DNA of 64,000 nt from NCBI GenBank assembly GCA_029215795.1, contig JARDYH010000007.1, positions 22,393,263 to 22,457,262 of the forward strand, in the 5' to 3' direction. Of this stretch, positions 12,615 to 24,293 are shown in pieces. The stretch's first letter is position 1. Each line of letters starts with the position of its first letter. A model generated the notes under the pieces. The model was not told the origin of the DNA. It saw nothing but the letters and a program-made list of their open reading frames with translations, and did not search any database. This stretch comes from Anniella stebbinsi. Taxonomy: Eukaryota > Chordata > Lepidosauria > Squamata > Anniellidae. The position numbers and the translations under genes are program-made.

Positions 12615-13259
12615 AAGCTCTCTGTCCCCCACATACATACAGACACACACTGACCTAATCACTAAGGGTTGGCGAGCATATCGGCCTTGAGAGGCAGGTC
12701 TATAGAAGCTCCATTTATCCTTGAAATGATGTCTCCCAGTGCTGTCTTCCTCTTTAAGCCTCCTACTCTCACCACCCTTTTGTCCAGACTGATCCTGCCA
12801 GCTGTAGCCAAGTTAAAGCATAGCAAGTAGGAATCTGTACCAAATATGAGATTCAGTGTGAACACCAATTGAGAAATGTGGAAAACACCTCCCATTTGGC
12901 CCGACTGATTCAGATACCACCCTCTTTGATTCAGGCCTGAATCTGAATTTCAATATGGAAATCCAAATATTTGTGCCTATCATTGACTATCTATAGAAAT
13001 CAACAAATAACTATCATTGTTTGTTTGTTTGTCTGTCATAATTTGATGGTATTTTCAGGAATGGCAGTGCATTATGAGGTGATTACACCTACCAATTGTC
13101 AAACATGCCTTTAAATTAAAGATTTGACAACAATGTTTATATTTCTTTGAAGAATTAGATGAAATTTGCAGAGGTAGTTATCTCTTCTCAGGTGATCAAA
13201 CTTTTGAAGTTTCAAATGAATATGTTTATGGAGTTTTGTGCAAGAGCTGACTTTATATT

Positions 13260-13830
13260 CCACAAAAGCATGTGAGCTTCTATGAGAATGAAGCTCCTCT
13301 TACTGTAGTAAAATTAAAAGGAAAGCTTCAGGGAATACAAATGAATTGGATTCCCCTTTATCTAATATATTATCTTATTATGAATCTTCTTGTAAGGCAG
13401 GCTAGAAGTACAATGAAAATTGAAGGTATTTTATTAGAACATATGATTAAAAGAAAAGGATTAGTCTCCAAAATGTATTTACATCTTATTGAAATAGACA
13501 CAAATACATCAAATAGATTGAAAATAATATGGAAAGATGATATATGGGAAGAACAAAATGCAAAAGTGACATCTAAGGCATTAAATGTGTTGCTGATGGC
13601 AGGTAATACAATAATAGCTCAAAGTAAAAAAACCACAGCACTTCTAAGCCTGAAATCTTGGTATGTATACCAACTGAATTCAGCTAAAGGCAGAAGGAGA
13701 TTTTTTTTTTATTTAATAAATTATGGCACGAATTTATTTCATATACAAATCAGGAATGTACAAAGCAAGGTTTGTCAAAATCTTTCCTGAAATTACAAAA
13801 AAAGAGACTGAAAAACATTTGTTATTTTGA
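13260..13830 (+). pseudogene. L1-type LINE ORF2 C-terminal fragment
   Basis: A 172-aa open frame (13272-13790) contains KGLVSKMYLHLIEIDT followed by IIWKDDIWEE. This resembles the L1 ORF2 region downstream of the reverse transcriptase (isk-Y-ll---dt---k--WekDl). A more decayed copy of the same stretch sits at 62290-62560 and shares the peptide KLQG(I/M)QMNWI. The frame lacks the endonuclease and the catalytic reverse-transcriptase motifs, so it is a remnant although no stop interrupts it. Family assignment rests on this local similarity and on clear L1 motifs upstream of the second copy. Confidence 0.5.
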
Positions 13831-13994
13831 AGAACCATGAAGAACTCGACGTTGCAAATGGATTTTACCTATATTTTTGCCTGTAAAGTTAAGGGAGGGG
13901 AATATTAAATGCACTGCCGTCTGTAAACAACTGGACTTTAATCTGATAGGGATTGATTGATTGATTGCCTTTGAATTTTAAAATTAAGTTTAAA

Positions 13995-13997
<3 letters not shown>

Positions 13998-14057
<60 letters not shown>

Positions 14058-14112
14058 GGAGGGAGAAAGAGGGAGAGAGGGGAGGGGAGGGGAGGGGAGG
14101 AGAGAGAGAGAG
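13998..14112. repeat. (GT)n(GA)n(GGGGA)n compound microsatellite
   Basis: About 15 GT dinucleotides pass into GA dinucleotides and then gggga/ggaga repeats. Ser/Leu- and His/Thr-rich ORFs on the opposite strand are its translation. Confidence 0.95.
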
Positions 14113-15079
14113 ACTTGTAGAAATGGGATGGGAGCAGCTGAAGACTGGAAAAACATGAGAAACTAATAAAAACCTATTTGGCAGTTCCATCCATCCCTGA
14201 ACAACTCTGGGAAATCACACTAACAACATTTTAACAAGGCATCTCCAAACACCCCCCCCCCCACCAAAAAAAAAAGAGGAGATACAAAATAGGGATAGTG
14301 ATTTACTTGAGGAAACAGGCCTGTCCTAGATAAATAGGGACATATGGAACACTAGTACCATGTTGTTAAGTTTAAAGCATATGGAACACTTCTGATATGG
14401 CATAGCTCATAGGCACAGCCCATAGGACATGGGCCATGTCCTAACATCAAGCATGAGTAAATCTGGCAGATCTCAGATAATCTCATTTCTGTTCTGAAGA
14501 TTGGAAGAATGTATTTATTTGAAAACCATGTGAAGGCTAATCTGTTTAATTTGTTTTGGGGCTTAGTCACAGAAATGCTGAGTACATGGTTCAGTAGTAA
14601 TTGAAATTACTGATAATACAGGCACACAGTGGACACAGGATCAAGCTCTTAATTAAAAAATACACTAATCATGCACAGTTCTAAATCCTGTTCTTGGGTG
14701 TACTTACTCAGTTCTAAGTTAAGCTAATCAGAGCTGTGCACTGACTTTCACAGATGGAACATGCTATATTTTCAACTGAAGAAGAAATATAACTCTTCCA
14801 TTTTAAATATATTTGAGCCTTTCTTACACGTATCCACTTTTTCACTGCTTGTCATAAATTTACATCTTTTCTAGGCACATATGAAACACCTGGAGCAATT
14901 CCATTTTGCATTCCAAGTCTTCAATCATGGATACTCTTTACTCCCGCACTTGGCGCAACCTGGGCATGGGGAGGCTATTGAGGGTGGGGGTGGGAAGATG
15001 AGGCATGGAGGCACATCACTGGTGGCCTCTTCGCCATGCCACCGGGGAATGGAGTGGAACCGGAACCTACTTATGGGCA

Positions 15080-15690
15080 TGAGCCCTTCCCCTTCTCCTC
15101 TTCAGAGCATGGCTCCCTCCCTCCCTGTAGGCAGTTGGGGCTTGCTGGTCGTCCTTTTGGAGGCCAAGTAGGAATTAGGAATTTTTTGCTCATAATCTTC
15201 CATTAGTTATGAGTTTTTTCACCTACTTCACACTGCAAGACAGTCAGGGAGCAATAAATAGGTTCATTGGCGGTGCTTTCAATTCATTCACATGCATAGG
15301 TAGGCAGGTATGTGTGGGCATCATCAGCTGGCTAGGGTCAGTGAGCATTCAGAGGCACAGTTGTGGTGATGAGTAATGCCTGGGGCTCCCCAGCTGTGAG
15401 ATTCGTGCCCCAGCTGGCAAGACAAGGGTTACCTTTGAGGCCAACCTTCCTCACCCACTTGGAGTCTGGCAGCATGAGCATGGGTGACATGGAAGGCCTC
15501 CCTACCCCAAAAGGGGGAAGCTTGGGAGGTGGCGAATGTACTGGCACCACTCTCAGGCTGTGAACGATGGCATGATGCCAGATTACAGAAGATTCCCGCT
15601 TAGGCTTACCACTTCTGCAGATTGGTCACTAAATGTGGCCCTGTTTAAATCCCAGTTGTGTGTCTTGCCTCATTATTTCCCTCACTCCAC
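15080..15690 (+). mobile_element. Diverged solo-LTR-like element, copy 1
   Basis: Co-linear with the element at 54809-55533. Shared words are tgagcccttccc at the start, ggccaagtaggaatt, ttttttcacctacttcacac, ggaaggcctccctaccccaa, and a ttctgcagatt / ggccctgtttaaatccc end region. In the other copy the same place carries an AATAAA signal. It has no internal coding region. A solo LTR is inferred from length (~610 bp), the TG start and the poly(A)-signal position in the better copy; no TSD was found. Confidence 0.45.
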
Positions 15691-15699
15691 ATTCCCACA

Positions 15700-17940
15700 A
15701 TCTCCTTTCCTTTCTTCCTTCTTGTCTTTGTTTGTCTGCTTCCCCAAATTTAGATTTCAAACCCTTTGGAGAAGGGGCAAAGCTTTTCATTTATGTCCCT
15801 GTGCTACATGTCACATGCATTGGTAAATACAGTATGTGTCTATCTTTATTGACAGCAAGTCTAAATCTGCCTTCCCAAACCCCCTAATGTCTGATGTCAA
15901 TAAAACCTACTGGAAGGTGTTTGCTTTTTGAAAGACAAAGGAATTGATCATAAATCCCCTTGGGATATAAGCAAAATATGGGATTTAAAATATGGTTTGG
16001 AAGGGTACAGCACATGAGATTCCTGAAGTCCAGCTATGTCAGAGTGCTAAGATGTTTGAAGAGTCAGCCAGTTTCAACATCCCAGTGTCCAGTTGCTCCA
16101 TGAGCCACTCTTGTACCTCATCTTCTGACCTTTGGAATTATTTGTGTTTGTTTGTGTTACTTTAAAATTTGGAGATGAAACAAATAGAGACATTGGGGAG
16201 GGGGAGAATGAAAAACTCAATAATTTCCTTCCATCATAACTTTGCCCTCCACATGACTCCTCTTATGTTCTTATGTTCTTCAGTCATGTTTTAAAAAGTT
16301 GATTTTAAATGTTAGTGTTGTAAATCATCGGCGTTATCGGGATAAGCAGGCTGGAAACATGAATAAACAGTCCATAGTCAAAAGCCAAATGTATCAGTCA
16401 GCAACTGGGTCAAACAATACTGGGTTCAGGAATGCACCAGAGCGTAGTCAGAGTCTAGTCCAAATTCAGGTTATGTTCAGGCGATATCAAGGAGATGGTA
16501 TGCAAACAATGAAGATGAAGCACAAGAACAATTGCTTCCAGCGTCGCTTCTGGGTTCTGGCATGTCTTTTATTGGGATGGTGGTGATTGGGAATTGCTGT
16601 CAACTGTGTTGGCCTTCAGCTGGCTTCTGCCTGTTCTGTGAAGGGACACTCCCCAAACACTCCCAGGCTCAGCTGTGACTTCCTTTTGGCTTAATCCCTC
16701 AAACTGAAGCACAACACTTAGCCACTTTAGTGATCTCTTTTAAGATTGGACATGCTGCATAAATACTTGCCAATTAACTAATAAATACAAATAATGGCTT
16801 GTTGTCCACATAGGCAGTACATTACCTTTGGAGGGGTGAATGAGGGCAGTGGTTTGTGGTCGTTCAGAAGGTTTGGTCACATGTAGAGCTGATGCACATA
16901 TTCTTAGTGGACAAGCTTTGATATGCAACTTTTCTTGTATGTGGGGAAAGCGGAATGAAGTTCAAAGTCAAGTATCCATCTCCTTTTAAAGTATGTCATA
17001 GTGCAAGACCTCAGGGACTCAGTATGGGAAAGGGAGGATAAAGACATTTTGAAAAATCTTCACTGGTGAAAACATGATTTCTCTCAGGATTTCTTTCTCT
17101 AACAGTGGCAATTATTTCGTGCGGCTCAAAGTACACTTCTGTGTTTTCCAACTATAGATCAAAGTTGGGGGAAAAATGAGGTTCTCTTGTTTCTGTTTTG
17201 GATTTAATCATATGGTCTTGAAGCGGAATCAGCTTTCAAAGTAGAAACAATCTGCTGGAAGCACCAAGAGTGTAAACAAAAGTGTCTCTTTGGACAACCT
17301 CAAGAAATATCCTGTTAAAAGTAAAACTCAATTTGGGGCTCCTGAAACTTTCATAGTGTACTGGTAAGTCTGATTTGGCAAAACTCTTTTAACAGCTAGT
17401 AAAATACAAAATAAGAAAGGGGTCATTTCTAAAAACTCATGAGCTATTTTTAGTGATTGTGTATGTTGGGGAATTTGTTCGGTTCACATTTTAATGCAAA
17501 CCTACTAAATTTGCCCTTTGCAAACCTATACATGAGGTGGAATGCAGTTATGCATGGATATTCACACTTTTCAGAAAAATGTGATGCAGATCACTTTAAA
17601 AAAAAGTGGAAAATGCACATTTTAGGGGAAAGTGTATATACATGCTTCAGTATATACAGTTGTCAAAAATGTGTACATTTGGAAAAGTGCATACAAAATG
17701 TTTACACAGCGAATTGTGTGTGAAAATGCTAAGGGATTGATGTGCTTGTTTAAAACACACACCTACACACAATTTTTCCAACTGCTGCAGAAATGGGATG
17801 AAACAAACTTGACATATGGAAAAAAAACAAGAAACCCAGAGAAACAGAGCTTGAAAGATTATTCCATCTGTGAGGGGAAAAACTGACTTATAAGGTAAAA
17901 GAAGGGTTGTGAAGGAGTTGATGGTAAAAGGAAGACAGAG
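15700..17940. other. Anonymous intergenic sequence
   Basis: No gene recognised. 16255-16280 has ttatgttcttatgttctt, matching the edge of the CR1-like repeat at 51728. 17480-17720 is rich in tgcacatttt/gtgcataca words. ORFs of 84-95 aa have no recognisable domain. Confidence 0.45.
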
Positions 17941-17941
17941 T

Positions 17942-18060
17942 CGACACTACTACTTTCTAATGGTTTATAGCAATATTGACAACTGTTGGGGTCCAGGACA
18001 CATTCCATATGCTGTTTTCAAACCATTTTCAAAGTGTTATTTCCTGCTTGGTGTAGATCT
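17942..18060. mobile_element. Inverted-repeat element, family B copy 4
   Basis: Runs from cgacactactactttc through tggtttatagcaatattgac and the aactgttggggtcc centre to tgcttggtgtagatct. This is one of the best preserved family B copies. Non-coding. Confidence 0.65.
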
Positions 18061-18187
18061 TTCCGAAGAATGTATGTCTTTTACTCTTGGATATGACCAG
18101 GAGAGAGAGAGAGATGTTTACATGTTATGAAGGTTGCTTGACTGTTAAACCGTTACTTTGAGGGTGATGGGAAGCCAGGTTTCTATT

Positions 18188-18241
<54 letters not shown>
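18188..18241. repeat. (AAT)n microsatellite
   Basis: About 18 uninterrupted AAT/TAA units. Confidence 0.95.
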
Positions 18242-18242
<1 letters not shown>

Positions 18243-18739
18243 TGGGAAAATGGAATCCAAATTGGTATAATCTGATTGGTGGTTATTTCAACATTCTAAA
18301 GGTGGTTATTGTAACTGGATTTAAAATGAAATGAGGTGATGGAACGTTGGCTATCATGACCCTCATTGGTTGGAGGTTCAGTCTGGAAAGGATATAAGAG
18401 CTGTTGGAAGACTGTTTGGGGGGATAGTGTCATAAGGAGAGACTGAGAAATGTATCAGCCAGGAAAAAGAGCAGCAGGGAGACTGGGAGACAATATGAGA
18501 GCTGAGAACACTCAAGGTAGGATTAGAAGAAGGTCTGCAAGTAAGGAGAGGAAGATTCCTGATATAGCCTTTGGAAATAGCTGAAGCTTCTGTATCAGTG
18601 GGTGGTGGTAATCTGAAAAACCAAAAGGAGGAGAACATCCAAGTCAGGTCAGGAAAAAAGAAGAAGTTCTCAGGATGCAAAAACAAACAACCCCCAAAAC
18701 CTTGCCACTGATTATCAGTCACCATTGATTACCATAGGA

Positions 18740-18880
18740 GGTAATTATTTTGCTAGAAGTATTACTGTAGACATCTTCTAACAACTCCCTGAGGAAGGCC
18801 TTTGAAAGAATTCAGGCTGAAACTTGTCAGGCTTTGAATTTTTATATTATTGTTGTTGTTGTTGTTGTTGTTGTTGCATA
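18740..18880. repeat. Dispersed repeat fragment ending in (TTG)n
   Basis: Contains tgtagacatcttctaac, ctgaggaaggcctttgaaag and gctgaaacttgtcaggcttt. These match 41225-41590 (tgtagacatctcttatc, ctgaagaaggccttataaa, gccgaaacatgttgggcttt) in the same order, so both are copies of one repeat of unknown family. It ends in about ten TTG units (18847-18876). Confidence 0.55.
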
Positions 18881-19081
18881 CTGAGAACTTGTTTCTCCCT
18901 TCTTCTTTTTTTCCTGACCTGACTTGGATGTTCTCCATTATTCTGGGAGTTGTAGGGTTTTTTCCTGTCTAAACATGCATAGGATTGCACCGTTATATCA
19001 CTGTTCAAAATTACAGGAAACTCTGGAGGTTTAGCCCAGCTACTTTAGACGTAAAAGGGGGTTTAATAGATAAGAGGGAGT

Positions 19082-19328
19082 GGGTGTGTTCAGATGATAC
19101 TTCAGGCTCTGAGGTTAGCAAAACTGTGGTTCTCTGGCACTAACCACAAGCCATGCTGTTGCACACAACACTTCAAGCCATGGCTAGAGCCCCTAACTCT
19201 GCTGCAGATGACTGTGGTTAGTGAGCGAGCAGGGTTTAGCAAAACACATTGCACAAGACACCTTAAAACCTGTTGCTTAACCAAAAGCCTTAACCAGCAG
19301 AGTTAAAAGAGTTTTTTTGAACAGGCCC
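19082..19328. mobile_element. Inverted-repeat element, family C copy 1
   Basis: The ends gggtgtgttcagatgatac and tttgaacaggccc correspond to the shorter palindrome at 47671-47767. The interior contains ggttagcaaaactgtgg and inverted counterparts such as ccaaaagccttaacc. Non-coding. Confidence 0.5.
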
Positions 19329-19525
19329 AATATGTTTTATGTTAGCAGTGGAATTAGTTTGGGAGTAGCTATACTAGGATAGGCTCACATGCTGTTGAAC
19401 ATAATTAGGGGGATCTGCAAATCAAATTGCAAACTCAGAAATGTACAGACTAACAAGCTTGTGTTAAGTCCAAAAAGTCAAAACTGGGTAAAATCCCAAT
19501 CAAAAATGAACTGAAACAAATTTAT

Positions 19526-21271
19526 TAGGGATGTGTATCATATCGTTAAAATGTACGATAATGATACAATAAGGTCGTTATCGTGCATGTGTTTAACGAT
19601 GACGATACAATAGAAAAACCTACGATAATCATTGGAGATGATAATTTTCAGGCGATTTTATCGTTTCATTGGACTGCCATATAAATATACCTATAACTTC
19701 TGTATTGTAAAAGTTAGAGGCTTGAAACTTGGTCACAGTGCTTATGGGGTATGACTAAGTATGTGTATGCAATTTGAGATCTATCCCTCCAACCCTCAAT
19801 TTTATATGAATTTATTAAAGATCATTTCCGTTCTGACAGGTCTGAATGAACACACGTGGCGAGCTGTCATTCTGATTAGGGGTGTGCACGGACCCCCCGG
19901 ATCGGATCGGGACCCGGATCGGGACCTCCAATTTTGTCACGGACCGGTTCGGACAAAATCGGAGGCCCCCCGGACTGGATCGAGTCCGATCCCAACCCAA
20001 AAATCGTAAATTTTTGGATCGGCCGCCATTTTTTTCCCCATAGACTTGCATTGCAATGCAAGTCTATGAGGAAAAAATGGCGGCGGGTGGGTGAGGGGGG
20101 GCCTAACTCCCTCCCCCCCCGGGGCCGTCCGCTGTGGACAGCCCCGGCAGGTAAGCCCCCTCCCCCGCGCTCCCTACCCCCCCTGGGGCCGCCCGCTTCC
20201 ATCCGCTGGCGCCCGCGGGCGCCAGCGGATAGAAGCGGACGGCTCCGGGGGGGGTAAGCCCCCTTCCCCGCCACTGCTTACCTTCTCGGCCCGTCCGCTC
20301 CCGTCCGGCGCCGGCGGCTACTACCAGCGGGCTCCGCGGCCTACTCTCGAGTAGCACGCCGGGTGATGACATCACCCGGCGCGCCACCCTGGAGTAGGCC
20401 GCGGAGCCTGCTGGTAGTAGTTGCCGGCGCCGGACGGGAGCGGCCGGGCCGGCAAGGTAAGGGCCCCCTCCCCCCCTCCGCGCGCCCCCTCCTCCCCTCC
20501 ACGCACCCCCTACTTACCTTCTCGGCCCGTCCGGTCCCATCCGGCGCCGGCGGCTACTACCAGCGGGCTCCACGGCCTGCTCTAGAGTAGCGCGCCGGGT
20601 GATGACATCACCCAGCGCGCCACCCTGGAGCAGGCCGCGGAGCCCGCTGGTAGTAGCTGCTAGTGCCGGACGGGAGCGGACGGGCCGAGAAGGTAAGCGC
20701 CCCCCTCCTCCCCCCCCCACTGTCCACTTTCATCGGCGGCCGCCCACTGGCGCCCGCCAATGGAAGCGGCGGTGGGCGCCAGTGGGCGCCCGCCGATCCG
20801 CCGATCCGCCGAACCGGTTTGGAGCCTTTTCGGACCGGTTCGGATTGGATCGGCCGATCCAGCTGCGGGATCGGAAATCGGATAATTTATCCGATTTCCC
20901 ACTGGACCGGACTCGGATCGTGGATCGGGTCCAATCCAGTGCACATCCCTAATTCTGATCTGTCAGAACTGAAACAATCTTTAATAAATTCATATAAAAT
21001 CGAGGGTTGGAGGGATTGATCTCAAATTACATACACATACTTAGGCATACCCCATAAGAACCATGACCAAGTTTCAAGCCTCTAACTTCTAAAATACAGA
21101 AGTTAGAGGCATTTTTTTCTTTAAAAATAGGGCTGCAAAAATATCATTTTTTCACGATAATTATCATGAAGACGATACGGTTCACCTACGATATGAATGA
21201 AGACAATATTTTTTTTGTTCTAAAATGACGATAACGATAAACGATGATTTTTTTTGCCGTGCACATCCCTA
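19526..21271. mobile_element. Outer non-autonomous hAT element (split by a nested element)
   Basis: The perfect TSD aaatttat (19518-19525 and 21272-21279) brackets tagggatgtgtatc ... gtgcacatccta-type ends rich in ACGATA words. The interior carries inverted copies of the module seen in 8965-9657 (cttgaaacttggtcacag, cccataag...ccatgaccaagtttcaag). Removing the nested element 19877-20951 leaves ~670 bp, similar in length to 8965-9657, so they are probably one family. No coding capacity. Confidence 0.88.
19877..20951. mobile_element. Nested 1.08-kb GC-rich hAT element with GGATC-rich ends
   Basis: The perfect TSD attctgat (19869-19876 and 20952-20959) lies inside the outer element. Ends are taggggtgtgcacgg and gtgcacatcccta, with GGATCGGATC-rich sub-termini. 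The GC-rich core is built from inverted blocks: gggtgatgacatcaccc palindromes centred near 20370 and 20605, and GGTAAGC/CTTACC on both strands. It has the same plan as 9790-10913. Long ORFs on both strands (up to 132 aa) reflect GC richness, not a protein. Confidence 0.9.
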
Positions 21272-21866
21272 AAATTTATCATACATCACTTTTCAATAGC
21301 ATCTTCCTCCTCTCATGGTAAGAAAAGAGGTAAGTGTCTGGATCTTCCTGTTAAACTGGTGTTTTGTAAGGGGATTCTTTACCAGACACAAGTTATGTTT
21401 AAAACTGAGAGAATGGTTTAAAGTAATCTGAATTGCTTTAGCCTGTGGTTACCAGTCACATATACTTTTATGTAGTCGTTTGGGGATAAAAACAAATAAA
21501 CACATGACTGTCTGCTCAGGAGAGAAAAAGGAGTAAAGGAGATAAGACACTTTGAATTAAACAATAACTTCAGGCTACAATTATCCATATCGGCTGCATG
21601 CTTATGTTCCTATGTTGTTCAGATAAGAAAGTATTTCCAACACTTTTAATACATCACCTTCAAAATTACCTTGATGAAGATTTAGTACAAACTATGGAGA
21701 CAATCCATTGCAGAGTCAAGGATATTTAAGCCCATTGATTTCAATGTGTTTTCCAGCATGCATGATTCTGTGTTGGATTGTGGCCCAAGAGAGGACAAAT
21801 ACATACAGAAGTATATTTCATTTACATATAGAAGACTAGGTAGTATTTGGGTCCTGGAAAAGAATA

Positions 21867-21867
<1 letters not shown>

Positions 21868-21899
<32 letters not shown>
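21868..21899. repeat. (GT)n microsatellite
   Basis: About 16 GT units. Confidence 0.95.
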
Positions 21900-21900
<1 letters not shown>

Positions 21901-22126
21901 ATTTTCCCTGTCACCTCTAGAAATTAAAGAAAATTAGAAGGTGAAGCTGCAGTTCGGCCCCCAAAGAGATGAAAATGGAGACATGATCAGGAACATGAAA
22001 ATACTCAAACAACAATTAGCTGAATAGTAACAGAGCCAATCCAAATGAATGGCACCATTTAAAATTGGCAATGAAAGCACAAGCTTAGCAAAACCTCACC
22101 TGGCCACATGTTGGGCAGCAAAAGAG

Positions 22127-22636
22127 TGGCTCAATTCAGACGACACATTAGGCAACGGAGGAGGGAGGAACAATCGTCAGTTGTGTTGCTTATTGTGTCA
22201 TTTGGAGGGCAACACACAACACACACACAACTGACAGTACGTTAATCAGGCACTTTAAACAACGGAGCGAAACAACGGGCTTGCACATTGTTTAGCCCGA
22301 AGCCTTATTGTTTAAAGTGTCGTCTGAATTCAGCCCCCCCTCTCCCCATGGACTATTCCGTTTCGGAATAGAGTTCTGCTGCCTAGAGCAGCCAAAAAAC
22401 CCCGGCTGCTCTATGCAGCTGGCAGAACTCACAGTGCCTGCTGGGATATGGCTGGAGGACACAGGGAGGAGAGGCTGCAACCAAAATGGCCACTGCAAGT
22501 TCATAGCAGCCGGGGCGTTTGCCAGTGCCGAGCAGCGCCGGCTGTAGCATGTCACTTGTGGAGCTCCACCTGCCTAACGCACAGTCAGTACATTATTTAC
22601 CCCTCCGTTGCCTAATATGTCGTCCGAATTGAGCCT
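22127..22636. mobile_element. Inverted-repeat element with three terminus-like copies, family D copy 1
   Basis: The left end ggctcaattcagacgacac and right end gtcgtccgaattgagcc are inverted repeats, followed inward by ttaggcaacgg / ccgttgcctaa. A third, internal end (gtgtcgtctgaattcagcc, 22317-22335) closes a smaller 209-bp inverted unit. 22336-22575 holds a separate hairpin (gctgcctagagcagcc / ggctgctctatgcagc). Related copies lie at 44349 and 49067. No clear TSD. Confidence 0.6.
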
Positions 22637-22687
22637 GTGTGTGTGTGTATGTACAAAAATTGGATATATGTATGACTTCTGTCTGTG

Positions 22688-22695
22688 CTTGAAAG
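22688..22695. other. 8-bp target-site duplication, left
   Basis: cttgaaag immediately precedes tagggatgtgcac and is repeated exactly at 34677-34684 after the right terminus. Confidence 0.9.
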
Positions 22696-23963
22696 TAGGG
22701 ATGTGCACTGACCCCCCGGATCGGATCGGATAGCGGATCGGAATCGGACCTGGGGGGTCGGATCGGATCGGATCGGATCGGATCGTGTGTCGGATCGGAT
22801 CGGATCCGATTCCGATCCGCGGATCGGATTTTCCGATCCGGATCGGACGCCATTTTGAATGCTTTTTCCTATAGCAAATTATTGTTTTACAAAAACGCCT
22901 ATAACTTTTTCATTTTTAACGACAGAAGGATGAAACTTGGGCACATTGTACACTGGTTAGGGATAGGTATCTGTGAGAAATTTCAGAAAGATTGGTGCAT
23001 GCAGTTTGTGGCAATTAATTTTTTAATAAATAACATGGAATGCCTATAACTCGGTCATTTTTAAAGTTACACACATGAAACTTTGCCACATTGTAGGTGG
23101 AACCTTGGGACCCACGTGTGTGAAATCCCAGAACCGTGGGTGCTTGCCTGGTGTGGCAATGAATTTTTGAAAAATGGGTAGTAGTGGGGTAAATGCAGTT
23201 ATGCCTCCCAAGTTTTTATTTTTAAAGATACAAACAGGACACTTCGGCACATTACAGGGAACACTTCCCTTGATATGTGTGTAAAATTTCAGACAGCTAG
23301 CTCCAGGCATGTGTTGGCAATGAATTGTTGAAAATTGGGTAGCAGTGGGGTAAAATACAGTTTTGCCTCCCATTTTTTTATTTTCAAAGATACAAACGGG
23401 AAACTTTGGCACATTGCAGGGAACACTTCACTTCAAATGTGTGTGAAATTTCCGGAAGCTAGGTGCAACATTTTAGTGGGAAACGAACGTTTATTCATGG
23501 CATTTCACATGGGATTTATGGGTTGGTTTTAAGAGCTACAAACCTCTAACTCGCTCACATGGCACAGGACCTATGCCCGCTCAAACGCTGGAAATTTAAC
23601 AAACTTTGGTGCAATGCTTTAGTGGGAAAACAAAGGTTTATGCATGGCATTTCACATGGGATTTATGGGTTGGTTTTAAGAGCTACAAACCTCTAACTCG
23701 CTCACATGGCACAGGACCTATGCCCGCTCAAACGCTGGAAATTTAACAAACTTTGGTGCAATGCTTTAGTGGGAAAACAAAGGTTTATGCATGGCATTTC
23801 ACATGGGATTTATGGGTTGGTTTTAAGAGCTACAAACCTCTAACTCGCTCACATGGCACAGGACCTATGCCCGCTCAAACGCTGGAAATTTAACAAACTT
23901 TGGTGCAATGCTTTAGTGGGAAAACAAAGGTTAAACTTTATTATTTTAAACCTTCAGGAAGGG
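22696..23963 (+). repeat. Left terminal inverted repeat, ~1.27 kb
   Basis: The reverse complement of 33395-34676. The outer 160 bp is GGATCGGATC-rich. The remainder is a chain of diverged ~150-bp modules, each with 'ataactc-gtcatttttaaag-tac ... gaaactttggcacatt ... tgtgtgaaattt'. The innermost modules (23484-23935) are a near-perfect 147-bp tandem repeat. The 122-aa ORF in it (minus, 23044-23412) recurs in the other arm and looks fortuitous. Confidence 0.9.
23484..23935. repeat. 147-bp tandem repeat (three units) inside the left TIR
   Basis: The anchor atggcatttcacatgggatt recurs with a 147-bp period (about 23496, 23643, 23790). Units 2 and 3 are essentially identical; the first diverges at its 5' edge. 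Mirrored at 33425-33880. Confidence 0.9.
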
Positions 23964-24290
23964 GACATTGCCTGCCTGGTGTGGATTGGTAATGAGGGAA
24001 GAAAGTTTCACTTATTCATTTGTAAAATGTAAAGTGATTGTAAATTGCTTTAGGGACCCATACATTTACATGACAAGACAGGTGTTGGTTGCAGGAATGC
24101 TACCAAATGCACTAGTAGCTAATCCCAGGTAATAGCTATTCAGATCCTAGCTAATAGCTATTATTCAGATCCTAGCCTGGGAAGGGATCTTGCAGGATAA
24201 GTGATTGTTCTTTTCTTGTGTACTATGTAATTCTAAACCAGAAGGCTGCTTTGATGTAGAGCCAATCCACATGGTCTCTTGCAGCACCTA
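23964..24290. other. Left internal spacer of the transposon
   Basis: No gene seen. 24115-24180 has a small direct/inverted repeat (taatagctatt, cagatcctagc twice, bounded by cccagg/cctggg). On the minus strand this is the region just past the poly(A) signal at 24297. Confidence 0.5.
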
Positions 24291-24293
24291 GTA

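Noticed and set aside
19876..20720. Proline/arginine/glycine-rich ORFs of 87-132 aa as genes
   Set aside because: GC-rich palindromic MITE core; ORFs occur on both strands and the same kind appear in 9790-10913.
22700..22850. GGATC-rich ends as a separate satellite
   Set aside because: They stop exactly at the transposon termini and occur in the same place in related elements, so they are sub-terminal repeats.
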